Positions 34,101 through 44,854 of a stretch of 64,000 nucleotides of DNA are shown piece by piece (position 1 is the stretch's first letter; each line of letters opens with the position of its first letter). Both the position numbers and the translations under genes were made by a program. Source of the DNA: Allomyces arbusculus (taxonomy: Eukaryota > Blastocladiomycota > Blastocladiomycetes > Blastocladiales > Blastocladiaceae). The notes beneath the pieces were generated by a model, which saw only the letters and a program-made list of their open reading frames with translations, was not told where the DNA came from and ran no database searches. The stretch covers positions 62,001-126,000 of the forward strand of contig JADHYV010000045.1 in assembly GCA_027604705.1 (NCBI GenBank), written 5' to 3'.

Positions 34101-34262
34101 TACCTCGCTCGCAAGCTTGTGACCAAGACCGACGACAAGGGCGTGCAGAAAGCGCTCATGGACGTGGCCGACCGGCTCGCGTCGGTGCCCACGGCCGCGG
34201 ACGCGGTGCCCTTGATTGAGGCCGCGATGGCCGTTGCGGCGGGGAAGGGAAGGAGCGCGTGA
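31106..34262 (+). CDS. Haspin-family histone H3 Thr3 kinase
   Basis: Exons 31106-34018 and 34092-34262 give 1027 residues (73-base intron, phase 0). The first 650 residues are disordered, with basic N-terminal patches and repeated acidic/Ser-Pro stretches. The divergent kinase domain follows: LGEASYSDVYLV (near 680), the lysine in TVVKIMPF (near 707), then a catalytic loop EHRDLHWGNVLV (near 890) and VIDFTFGR (DFT, near 909). HRDLHWGN and DFT/DYT instead of DFG are hallmarks of haspin. The exon junction NVLWLQYLARKL matches the conserved haspin C-terminal helix. Haspin phosphorylates histone H3 Thr3 at mitosis to recruit the chromosomal passenger complex. The long disordered leader presumably holds regulatory sites. 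Confidence 0.93.
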
Positions 34263-35100
34263 AGCGCAGTCAGTATTTATTTGCAATAGAGTCGAGGAGT
34301 TGCATTGCGACGATGTTCTTGGTTGGCTGCCACTTTGCGTTGGCCTTGCTCTGGTCTGTTCTGGACATCGTGCCTCTTCAGGAGCAGCTTAAAGAAGAGC
34401 ACTCCCGCGCTGCTGCGGTCACCTCACGGACCAGTCGGAAGAGAACATTGTCAAGGCTCTAAGCAGTTGCCTCGACCACAGCAACATGAACAGCAAGCGG
34501 AAACTTGGCGTTGTTCCCCAATCGCAGTGGTGCCGCTCTGGGTACGCGACAGAGATGCGCGCAAGCTGGAGATTTGCTCTGTGGTGACCTAGATTGATCC
34601 ATCACAGCGAGGCATGAGGAGCTCTGGCCGTCATTTTCGTCTTTCCATCCTGTCTCTGGATTCGCTGTCCCTGTTACATCCATCGCGCCGACAATGTGAC
34701 AAGGCCCAACTCGTGAGACGCAGTTTTGTTGTAGAATTCGGCTTGCTGATTTCTGCGAAAGCAGTTGTCACCTGGCTTTGAATACCATGTGCGAGCGTTC
34801 GAGCTGGGTTTGATTCCCAGCAGCTTTATAATTAGACTTCCGTGAGCGTGAGGCTAAAATGACCAGAATGGATGTTGCTTTTTAATTCGTTTGTTTGGCC
34901 TCCGCCAGTCAATTCACAGAAGAGCATCGGGCTATTTTCGACAACTGCAAATTGATGACTGCACTCAACGTTCATCTCGTGATACCGGAGCAATAACAGG
35001 CTGCACTCAAGAATCTCCTCGCATCGCGCTGAAAGTCATACACGTTGCATACACCCACCATACACCCGGCGCACAGTCCCTCCCCTCAGTCAGTTCTCAA
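34263..35100. other. Intergenic region with a tRNA-like element
   Basis: About 840 bases between haspin and the LRR-IQ gene, lower in GC. The only notable content is the tRNA-like fold at 34758-34827. Confidence 0.5.
34758..34827 (+). other. tRNA-like remnant
   Basis: It has a perfect 5-bp T-stem CTGGG/CCCAG around TTTGATT, followed by CAGCTTT, which pairs at 6 of 7 positions with AAAGCAG 70 bases upstream. A CTTTGAA loop (TTG, glutamine) lies between them, but its stem is imperfect and the D-arm is missing. It reads as a decayed tRNA or tRNA-derived fragment rather than a working gene. Confidence 0.35.
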
Positions 35101-38100
35101 TCACGTCGGATCCAGCCTCTCGCTCGCACGCACCACATTCCCCACCGCCAACACTGGCGGCAATACCAGCGCCTGCGGCGGTCCGGGCAACGAGGGCGAC
35201 GCCGTCCCCACCACCCCATGCCGCAAGATATGCGCAAGCACAGCGTGGTCTTCGGCTTCCGCCGCGGCTGCAGCAAGTCGCAAGTCGGCAAGTGTCGCCG
35301 AGTACAGATGCCGCGCGCGGGCGACCACGGGCACGTTCTGTCGGAGAGGCGGGAACTTGGTGGATGGAGGGGCAGGTGGGGTCGCGACGTGGACAAAGTC
35401 GGCATCAGGCGGTGGAGGTGGTGGCGGTGCGGTGAGGTTCAGGTCCCAGATGAACTTGACGGATGCAGGCGCAGCGAGCGGGGGTGGCGGGTGTCGTCCT
35501 GGTGGTGGTCGGACCGGGTCAAAGTGCGCGCGCGCGTGTGTCGAGGACAGGCTCGACGAGACCCAACTCGTCGCCGCCGTTGCAGATCTCCACGACGCAG
35601 TAGGGTCCTTGGTGTGCGGGTCGTCAGTGCGCGTGCGTTCCGGACTGTCGCCGGCGCCGTCGTCGAAACGGCCAGCGGCAAATGATTCAGCAACTGGGCC
35701 GAAGTCCCACTCGGCTCTCGCCTCTTCTGGCCAGGCCGATCGCGGCTCGTCGCCCGCACCCATATCCGCACTTCCACCCTCCTCCTCCTCCTCCTCAATA
35801 TCCTCGCGCGAACTCGCACCGATCGGCGGCAACCGCGCCAACCCGCCGGGCCCGACTGGGGACCATCTCGACCCGCCATCGGTCGTGCTCTCGCGTCGCG
35901 ACGCACCACTTCCCGCCACCGGCACTCGGCTTGAGCGCTGCGATGACGCGTCGCCGACCCCATCCACCGCCGCCGCCTCGCCTTGCTGCTCCAGCGGCTC
36001 GCCGGCATGCCCCCTGCGCAAATCAGGCGCGTCGAGTCCCGAACCCCCAGGGGCCGGATCGCTCGGCCACTTGCCTGTCTTGCTCAGCGTCCCGCGACGT
36101 ACAGAAAGTCCCGCGATCCCGCCGCGCCCGAGATCCAGCGACAGGCGCACACCCGACCGGAACGGGCGGACTGGGCCGGAATCGTCGTCGTCGGTGCCGG
36201 CGGTACCGGAATGCGCGGCGGTGGTGGTGCTGAGTTTCAAGTCGTGCGCGTAGGCTTCCATTTGCTTGCGTTGCGCGACGAGGACGGCGAGGGTTTCCGA
36301 GTCGGGTTTTTGTCTGCATACGGTGAAGAACGTCAGCGCGAAACCGATTGACGGAAACAGGCAACACGTACTCGGCCATCGCATCAAGCGGCGACAACTT
36401 GCCAAACACGCCGCCAAACGCGGCCGTCCACTTGGCCCCCAGCCCGTACCCGAGCCCGGCGAACCGCGCGCCGTTATGCGGCGTCGCCAGCTTAGTCGTG
36501 CGTCGGTCCATTGCAGTGTCGCGCACCCCGTCAACTTCATCAGCCGCGGGACGCAACGAGTCGAGCAGTGGCCCCGGCGACTGGACGTGCGCCGAGGGCG
36601 ATTCGGTGTCGCGATCGGTATCGAACGACGGTGCGCCTGACAGACCGGCAACGTGTTCGACGAGCGACGCGTGGGATGGGAACGCTTGCACGACAGCGTC
36701 GAGCTGTTGCAGGACGCCGTCGTCGAGAAGGTTTTCGAGGTCGGCGGCGGGTTCGACGACGGAGAGTTCGTCAAGATCTGCACGGAACCAAAACCGTGAG
36801 CATAGCGGCCCCGTTCAGGCCCCAAATAGGTAACGTACCCTCCAGATTCACCTCATCGTCATCCACGTCGACCCTCGCCGCGTCCTTAATTGCCCTCTCG
36901 TCCCGCAACCCGCGAATAAACGCGACCACCCTCCGCACCCGCCACCCGCGCCAGACCGCCTGTACTTTCGCCGCGGCCCGCTCCCGCCTCTCCACCTCTT
37001 CACGCTTTCGGGAATCCAGCATCGCGCGCCACCGCCGCTGCAACCCGACAATCGCATGAATCCACTGCCCGCACCGCATGCGTGCGAGAAAGCCGCGCGC
37101 CTGTGCCTGGAACCGCATCGCCAATTGGTACCCGTGCGCGTCGACGAGACGCGCGCGCGCGCGCCCGTAGACGGCGTGCGCCATGTCGGGTAAATTGCCG
37201 TCCATGCATTGCCGGCACAGGTGGGTCAGGTTGTGGTAGGCGGCCGATTCGCGCGCGGAGATGTCGAGTGACGAGGGCGTCGTGAAGGCGGCGGTGGTGG
37301 CGGTGGTCACGGCGGGGAGAGCGGGGAGGGGTTCGCCTTTGAGAATGCACATGAGGTCAAGGAATTGCGCGTGGATGTCGCCGATGTTCTGTCAATGGGT
37401 GGGGCAGATGGTGAGCGAGTGCCAGGGACGGTGGCCGGAGTGGTGATTCCGAGAACGAACGAACCGTGATCAACTGCTTGGCATCGACCAAGACGCGGTC
37501 CAGGATCTCCATGTCGCCGGAACTACAATCGCCGCGCGTCAGCTCGCCGATCTTCTCTCTCTCTCTCTCCCCCCCCCCCCCCTGCTCAACGATACGGAAT
37601 CCGAAAAACGTACATAACGGGATCTTTAATCGCGCAGTACCGCGTCGTCAACGACCGCGTCAGCGCACGAAACAAGAGCCGGTCCAAACTCTCGCGCTCT
37701 ATCGGCGTCATGGCCGCGTCGCGCTGCGGCATCCACGCTGGGAAAAAGTGCGCGACCGCGGCGCGGTCGGGCGACGACGCGATTTCGTTGCCGAGCAGGT
37801 TGACGGTCGTCAGGTTCTGGCAGGTGACGAGCGAGAGGAGTTCGTGCTCGGCTACACGGGGTTGCAAAGGCGGTGAGCGGAACGCGCCGAAAATGGAGAG
37901 AGAGGGGAGGAGAAGTGTGCGGAAACGGACAGAAGACGCGGTTGTTCTTGAGCGACAGGGTGCGCAGCATCGGGCAGTTGTCGAGCGGCCAGATTTTCTG
38001 GATGCCATTGTGGTCGGCGATGAGCGTCTCGAGTAGCGGCACCCAGCACGGGACGGCGAGCTCCCTGGGTTTCAGATTGTCAGTTTCTCGTAACAGAAGA

Positions 38101-39861
38101 GGCCACTTGAAAGAGCCGTACGTGAGCTGGTTCCCCGACATGTGCAGCTCCATGAGCACGGGCAGCCCGAGGTTTGGCACGGTCTGCAACCCACAGTACG
38201 AGACGTTGAGGTAGACTAGAAAGTAGAACTGCGTCGGCAAGTCCATGGTCTTGAGCAGCGGGTTGTACGACAAGTCGAGCCACATCAAACTCGACAGGTC
38301 CTCGATCATTTTCACATCGGAAATCTAGTCCGTGATGACAAGCCCGTCAGTACTCTGTCATCTCATCCGTCACCCTTCGCACAACGACGTCAACGCACCT
38401 TGTTCTTGCTCATGCACAGAATCTTGATCTTGGCCGCATGCGTCAAGAAATCCATATTCTTGATTTGGTTGTTCGACAAATCCACCGCATAGGCATTACT
38501 ATTCCGATCGAGCCCCGCGACTGTCGCCACAGCTTTGGCGCTCGCGGCCACCATTTTCAGACCCGAGTACTTGGTCAAATCGAGCATCATTTCCGGTTGC
38601 GTCCCCTCTTCCGCGACTGACGGCAAACCCCCCGCGGTACCGCCGCCGCGCACGACCATCTGCGCAGGTCTCAGCACCGTCGCCATGCCCTCATTCAGCG
38701 CCAAATGCCACTGACCCGCATCGGCGAACGTCGACGCACGGCGCGCACGAGCTCCGTCAGCCTCCTCTTTCGCCGCGCGCAGCATTTCGGCGCGGTCGAG
38801 TTCGCGCACGTGCAGGGCCTCGAGCGCGCGCAAGTCGGCATCGACCGTCGCCCACTCGGCACGGCGTGCCGCAACCGTGCGCGCGGCGCGTGCCGCCGCA
38901 GCGGCCGCCGTTTCGCGCGCGTGGTCGAGGACGTCGCGCCGCGTCCGCCACGCGGTGGCCATATCGCGCAGCGCGGCCGCTGTGGCCGTGGCTTTCGCGG
39001 TCAGTGCGGTGGTGCGGTCGCGCTCGGTATCGAGCCGCACGCGCAGGTCCGTATCGCCCGCATCGATGAGGACGGCGAGGTGCCGTTTCTGCGTGTGCAG
39101 GGCGGTGCGCGCACGGTGCGCGGCGCGGTCGGCGGCGGTCGCGAGTAAGGTGGCCTGTTCGAGCTGGAATTGCCGGTCGGTGCGCTGTTGCGCGGCGGTG
39201 ATGATGTGTTGCGTAAGATGCTCGAGGTCGGTGAGTGAGATGGCCTGTGGGTGCGTGGGGGCCGGGTTAGTCGGGAGGAGAGTAAAGTGAAGAGGGTAGA
39301 GAGCGTGCCTCGGGCGGTGGCAGGCTACCGGCGGCGGTCGCACGGGCGGGAGCGACGGCAGTCGAAGAAGCAGGGCGGCTCGATGGGAGCGGGCTAGCCA
39401 TTTGGATCCACTGGTCAGAATCTATCGGTGGGAAACCAAAGGCGACAACGCAAACCAGCCAACCGACCTACCTACCGATGGTGATCTTGGCTTGCGGCAG
39501 CGGTCGCAGTTGTGGCGCTCGCGATGAGTCCAGACGGCGCGCTCGCTAGTGGTGCTATCGGCGCGGCTCTTGCAACCACCGGAACTGGGCTTCCGCTTGA
39601 ATTTCTCGGCGCACCGACATGAATTTCAGGTTCCGGTATTTTCGGCGGTCTTGCGGGCGAGGACGTCGCCGCAACGACAGGCTCCGCTTTGCTGTCGGCA
39701 TCCTCGTCCGACTCGACCACGTCCGGCAGATCCGGCTTGGCCAATTCGAGCCTTATCAGGTCCTCCACATCGTCGTCCAAGTCGGATTCAATATCGGATT
39801 CATCGTCGTCGTGTAGCGGCGTCGGCACCAGGCCCAGGGCGGAGGAGCGGGCGGAGTGCAT
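35101..39861 (-). CDS. Leucine-rich repeat and IQ-motif coiled-coil protein
   Basis: Ten exons: 39861-39476, 39410-39329, 39244-38399, 38324-38122, 38064-37931, 37851-37614, 37522-37465, 37388-36839, 36777-36372 and 36313-35101, giving 1371 residues. Nine introns of 57-91 bases all restore frame. An acidic leader is followed by an Ala/Arg-rich coiled coil (about 160-340). LRRs of the SDS22/U2A' type (about 405-600) follow: NAYAVDLSNNQIKNMDFL, LMWLDLSYNPLLKTM, LETLIADHNGIQKIW, LRTLSLKNNR, LTTVNLLGNEI. Near 785-805 is an IQ calmodulin-binding motif (AAKVQAVWRGWRVRRVV). The tail is disordered. LRR-IQ proteins such as LRRIQ family members and CEP97 act at centrioles and flagella; that role is inference here. 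The first two exons are the least certain. Confidence 0.8.
37569..37582. repeat. Poly-C/poly-G tract inside intron 6 of the LRR-IQ gene
   Basis: A run of 14 C on the plus strand next to a CT dinucleotide repeat (37554-37568), within the intron at 37523-37613. On the gene strand it is poly-G. Confidence 0.85.
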
Positions 39862-40290
39862 CGTGCGGTGCCGCGGGGTCCCCGATCCTGAATATTTCGA
39901 ATTTTCAAAGTTGAATGCGTCTAGTCATGGCGCGCTGGATGGCGCGGTCGAGGTGGGGTGCGGTTGGCTGAGGAAATGACGGCTCGGAAGCCGGGTGCGG
40001 GACAGACTGCAACCACATTGGCACGAGACAGCGTGATTTAGGCGTGACGACGTAAACAAAATGGCCAGCCGCTCTGATCACCTCCACCAGCTTGCTCTTT
40101 CAAGCCGATGGTCGCCGTCAGCAGCCGACAACCAACAGCAGCAACAGCACGGCAACTGACCGCCCGCGCACCTTGACGGCCGGCAATACTTATCCACCCG
40201 CCAGCTATCCCAAAATCGACCAACCCGCTCGTAAACCCGTGACCGTCCAGCACGACCCTCCCAGCTCCGACCTCGACCCGCTGCACCGCC
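39862..40290. promoter_or_regulatory. Divergent intergenic region between LRR-IQ and SUV3 genes
   Basis: 429 bases between the divergent starts at 39861 and 40291. No recognisable element other than a modest drop in GC near 39885-39915. Confidence 0.4.
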
Positions 40291-43118
40291 ATGTGGTCAC
40301 TACGATCAACGCGCGCCGCCGCGCTCGCTGTCGCTTCCACCGTCAACTCGCTACGCGCCCCATCCCTGCGCCCCACCGCGATCGCCATCCCGACCGCCGC
40401 GCTCATCCAACGCCGACACCGCGTCGGCTCTGCCTACTTGCGCCGGCGCAAACGCGACGACTTCCCCCCCTTCCCAGCGGCGCCCGAATTCGATCCGTCC
40501 GCGGCGCCGGCCCGCCCAGCACGCCCGCTCGCATTCGACCAAGTCCTGCGCAAATGGCAACACGAGCGCAACATCTTGTCGAAGGCCGCGGAAGTCGGGT
40601 TGCGGGACCGTGCGGCAACTATGGTCCTGGGTCAGTTTACCAAGTCGTTGAAAGGTTCTGGGATGGGTGCGGCCAAGACGGCGCCGGGGCAGTTGCTCGG
40701 TACGCACGAGACGCACTGTAGTGAATGGGGAATAGAAGTGACTGATTGCGGTGGTGGGGGTGGATAGCCATGTACACGAAACTCGACGAGGCCTGGGTCA
40801 CGTTCCTGCAAAACTATGTGCCCGAGGGCCAGCGCGCCATGTTCAACCACTTGTGCGAGACGTCGGATTTGCGCAATCCGCCCGAGTGGTACCCAGCCGC
40901 GCGCATGATGCAGCGGTACGCTGTTCTTTTGAATGGTTGCCCTCGAATCGGGTGGCGGAGTGCTGATGGTTGCGTTTTCGCCAAACTAGCGAAATCATCA
41001 TGAACGTGGGTCCGACCAATTCGGGCAAGACCTACCAGGCGCTCGAAGAGCTCAAGAAGGCCAAGTCGGGCATCTACTGCGGGTACTGTCTGCCTTTCTC
41101 CGCTCCCTGCATCGCACTCGGCGCCTAATCCACCCTTCTCGGTCCATATTAGTCCGCTGCGACTCCTCGCGCACGAAGTCTACGAAACTCTCACCTCGCA
41201 ATCGATCCCCTGCACGATGGTCACGGGCGAAGAGCGCCGCGGGGACCCACACGCCGGGATTACCTCGTGCACGATCGAAATGGCCGACCTGACGCGTGAG
41301 TACGACGTGGCCGTGATCGACGAGATCCAGATGCTCGGCGACCAGCACCGCGGATGGGCATGGACGCAGGCCCTGCTGGGCTTACGCGCCAAACGTATCT
41401 ACCTCTGTGGCGAGGCCACGGCGGTACCCGTGGTCGAAAAGCTGTGTCGCGCGACCAACGATCGCGTCGTGATCAACGAGTTTGAGCGACTAAGTCCGCT
41501 GCGCGTGGCCGCAAGTAGTTTGGAAGGTGGGGTGGGCGACGTGCAAAAGGGCGATTGCGTCGTCGCGTTCTCGCGCAAGAACTTGTATACGCTCAAGAAC
41601 CTGATTGAGGAAGTGGCCGGGCTCAAGTGTGCTGTGGTGTACGGTGCGCTACCGCCGGAAACGCGCAGTATGCAGGCGCGGCTGTTCAATGACCCGAAAG
41701 CGGATTACGACGTGTTGGTCGCGACCGACGCGGTCGGAATGGGGCTCAACCTGTACGTACTGCACCGAATCCTGCACACTCCCCTTCGCTAACCAACTCT
41801 TCTCCACTAGCAACATCAACCGCGTCGTCTTTTCGACCCTGACCAAATTTGACGGCACCGACATGCGCATGCTCAGCGTTTCGCAACTCAAGCAGATCGC
41901 CGGCCGTGCCGGCCGTTACGGCCGCGGGTCCGGTGTGGGCAAAGTAACAGCGCTCAACGCGCTTGATTTGACGCGGATTCGTGCGGTCATGAAACGCGAT
42001 GCGCCCGCACTCGTGTCCGCCGGGTTGCAGCCGACGGTCGAAATGATCGAGCGATTCGCAGGCCAATTGCCAAACGAGACGCTGGCGGGGTTGTTGGGGA
42101 AATTCGAGGCGCTGGCGCGCGTGAATGGCGAAGTGTATTCGCTGTGTAATCTCGAGGCGCAGAAGGTATGTTTGCATGGAGTGGGTGGGGATGATGTGGC
42201 CGAAGTGAGCTGACGGTGCACGAATGGGTGTAGAACTTGGCCGACGCGATCCAAGATATCCCTATGTCGATCCGGGACCGGTTCCAATTCGTCCTGTCCC
42301 CCGTCAACGACCGGTCCCCGGACGCCGTGCGCGTCCTGCACGCGTTGGCCTCGCACTACGCACGAGACCAACCGCTGCGCCTGCTTTCCCTCCTCGCCCT
42401 GCCGCACCTCGCGCTCAACAAGGCGCTGACCAAATCCGCCATCGCGGCCATCCGAACGTCCGTCTCGGACCCCGACTCGGACCCCGATGCCCTCCTGTCA
42501 GTTCTCGCCGAAGACGCGCTCTTCGCCGACGCGCACACGTCCGACACGCTCGCGATTCTCGAGGACACGCACCGCGCGATCATGACCTACCTGTGGCTGC
42601 GGCAGCGGTACGGCGGGCACGTGACGTTCTCTGCGGCGTCGGACGACGAGTGCAAGTGGGTGCTCGCGCAGTGTAATCGTGCGATCGAGGACGCGTTGAA
42701 CGTCCTGTCGTCGACCGTGGCGGCGAAGCGCGGGGTCGCCGGCGGTAATCGGGCCAAGCGCAGCAAGTCGGTGGCGTTGTTTGATGAGGACGTGGAGAAG
42801 GTGGTGCCGGACGAGTTGAAGACGGTGTTGAGGGACGTGACCAAGTCGGCGGAGCGGGCGCCGCGCACAAGGGGGGAGAGTGATCAGCAGGTGGCGAGGC
42901 GGGTCGCGCGTGAGGAGGCGCGCGCGGCGCGGATGCGCGATGCGCGGGAGGAGCAGGAGAGGTTGGACGAGGAGGCGGAGCACGCGTTGGTGGAGGTGGG
43001 AGAGGACGAGGTCGTGCCGCGGGCCAGGGCAGCCTTGGAGCGGAGTGACGACGCTGCCGTGTCGGACGACGAGGTGGCAGCCAAGCCGGACGCGGCCGAG
43101 GAGCGCGCGCGGGTGTGA
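40291..43118 (+). CDS. SUV3: Mitochondrial ATP-dependent RNA helicase SUV3
   Basis: Six exons: 40291-40699, 40768-40915, 40990-41082, 41153-41752, 41811-42165 and 42234-43118, giving 829 residues (introns 58-74 bases). The N-terminus is an Arg/Ala/Ser-rich mitochondrial presequence ([14 protein letters not shown]). The helicase core shows [11 protein letters not shown] (Walker A), [14 protein letters not shown] (motif Ia), [10 protein letters not shown] (motif II, DEIQ as in SUV3), [22 protein letters not shown] (motif V) and [10 protein letters not shown] (motif VI, Q..GR.GR). The C-terminal SUV3-type region follows ([14 protein letters not shown]), then an acidic/basic tail. SUV3 unwinds RNA for the mitochondrial degradosome. 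The last intron carries an ideal GCTGAC branch. Confidence 0.95.
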
Positions 43119-43271
43119 CAGAGATGGAGGAGACGTTGCGCACTTAGTGCTCTTTGTAATATATGGTCGTGTTTTGGGTGCTTGGCCGAGATCAAACAGT
43201 GTCGTCGTGAATGAGGGGACGACCATTCACGACGGGTAGGTGAAGAACTTCACTCATGCATCAATGATTTA

Positions 43272-44378
43272 TCACAACGCATCCGGATCGAATTCAACAT
43301 TCCACACCACCGGACCGGACACATCGATGTACACGCGCCGCACGCCTTCGCCCCACGGCACACTCGCATCACGCTCCGCACGTTGCACCGATGCCCTTTC
43401 CACATCCTCCTCACTCCACGCGCTCTCGACGGCATCCCCGGGGCAGCACGGCGCCAACATACTCGCGAGCTCCGCGTCCTCAGTCAACGGCCGATCATCC
43501 ACCAAATGCGGGTACTTTTTCGCCAGCGACTCCTCCTCCCCACCCCACCGCGGCACCCCCTCCTCCCCCAGATCACTAAACATATTGCATGCCGACACCA
43601 GTCCGCCCATCCTCAGCCGCGTCGGCTTGGTCAGATCCCACGCAAGCCCACGGGTCCGGACGTATACAGGCCCATCGAGCGGAACGATCCCGCAATGCGG
43701 ACCAAACACTTTCGGCACGGGCACATCGTACCGCCCCGCGGGCAACACGGTGACCGCATTCTCGCCATCCACAAGTGTGATCCGGCGGCGTAATCCGGGC
43801 ACGCAGCCTGCCCCCACATGCGCTAAGATCGTCGAGTAGACTGCGAGTGCATGGTCCGCGCGCCCGCCAGCAAACCCGACCAAAACCACGTCCACGGCAT
43901 CCATCGCCCTGGGGGGCGCGGGCGGGGCATACTTGCACGGCGCGACCGTCACTTCCACACCCAACTGGTCACGGACGTCCCATTCAGTGAGGACCGCTAG
44001 ACACTTCATCAAATCCGTCGAGTTCTGGCACTTGGCGGGTCCAAGGATCTGGGTCCCGCGGTTGCGAAACTCGGCAAGAACGTCGGGCCGGGCCGAATCG
44101 AGGTCGCCGACGAGCGCGTGTGGGGTCAAGTGCGGTGCGAGGTCGAAGAGACGGTTGGCGCCGCCGTCAGCGCAGATGCGGTACTTGGCGCGCGCCCAGA
44201 GACGGGTGAGGAGGGCGAGGGGCGGGAGCAAGGGGGCGTTGCCGATGATCAGGGCCAGGTGGTCGTGTTCATGGTTGGGTCCGCTTGGGCCGGACGGTGG
44301 AAGCAGCGCGGCGAGCACGGGGACGGGCAGGAACGGCGCAGTTGGTGCGTCGTGTTGCGACGGATTGGTGTCGGCCAT
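43272..44378 (-). CDS. Thiamine pyrophosphokinase
   Basis: Single exon, 368 residues. After about 40 residues of leader come the TPK catalytic motifs: ICADGGANRLFD (near 68-79), LVGDLDSARPDV (near 89-100), KCQNSTDLMKCL and VLVGFAGGRADHALAVYS. These match the family's ATP- and Mg-binding sites. The thiamine-binding domain follows (GIVPLDGP..VRTRGLAWDL and LRMGGLVSACNMF). The conserved last strand (VYIDVSGPVVWNVEF) is displaced by an insertion of about 80 residues rich in Glu and Ala, making the protein longer than the usual 250-320 residues. The enzyme makes thiamine pyrophosphate from thiamine and ATP in the cytosol. Head to head with the RAB23-like gene, 476 bases apart. Confidence 0.95.
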   Translation of the reverse strand: MADTNPSQHDAPTAPFLPVPVLAALLPPSGPSGPNHEHDHLALIIGNAPLLPPLALLTRLWARAKYRICADGGANRLFDLAPHLTPHALVGDLDSARPDVLAEFRNRGTQILGPAKCQNSTDLMKCLAVLTEWDVRDQLGVEVTVAPCKYAPPAPPRAMDAVDVVLVGFAGGRADHALAVYSTILAHVGAGCVPGLRRRITLVDGENAVTVLPAGRYDVPVPKVFGPHCGIVPLDGPVYVRTRGLAWDLTKPTRLRMGGLVSACNMFSDLGEEGVPRWGGEEESLAKKYPHLVDDRPLTEDAELASMLAPCCPGDAVESAWSEEDVERASVQRAERDASVPWGEGVRRVYIDVSGPVVWNVEFDPDAL

Positions 44379-44854
44379 GGTGGCGGGTTCGGCAGCGTTG
44401 GTATCGTCGACGTCGTTGACGACGCGATGGACGTTGAGAGGAGAGCGATCGGCTTTCGAAGCAGCGCGTGATGGGCAAGGAAGGCACGCGCACCACGCGA
44501 CTATCGCGTGCTTGATTAGCGTCTCGCACTCGAAAACGACGCGCGTCTCCCGCTCCCACTTACTCCGTCGCCCTCCTCGCCGCGGGTCGCGCGACTCGTC
44601 GTGGACGGCGTTCAGCAAGCCATCGCTTGCCACCTGCTGCGAGTGCGCTTTTTCGCCTGGTCCGACTGCAACTGAACAATCCGGCCATCGTCTGCAAGTG
44701 GTCACTTCAACGTCGCGCCGCTGGCCTCCTACGACGCCTGCACCAAACCGGCTGCGTTCCCAACGCTCATTCTCCTTTTCTCAGTGAATTGTCGCCCGCG
44801 ACCATCCTCTCCTTCGAACCACGCTGAAAACTTCAACGCCGCCACTCACCGACC
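44379..44854. promoter_or_regulatory. Divergent intergenic region between TPK and RAB23-like genes
   Basis: 476 bases between divergent starts. No thiamine riboswitch signature was noticed in the part upstream of the TPK start. Confidence 0.35.

Noticed and set aside
36314-36344. A 31-base intron in the LRR-IQ gene
   Set aside because: An upstream donor at 36371 (GTACGT) gives a 58-base intron in the same phase with a better consensus, so the mini-intron is unnecessary.
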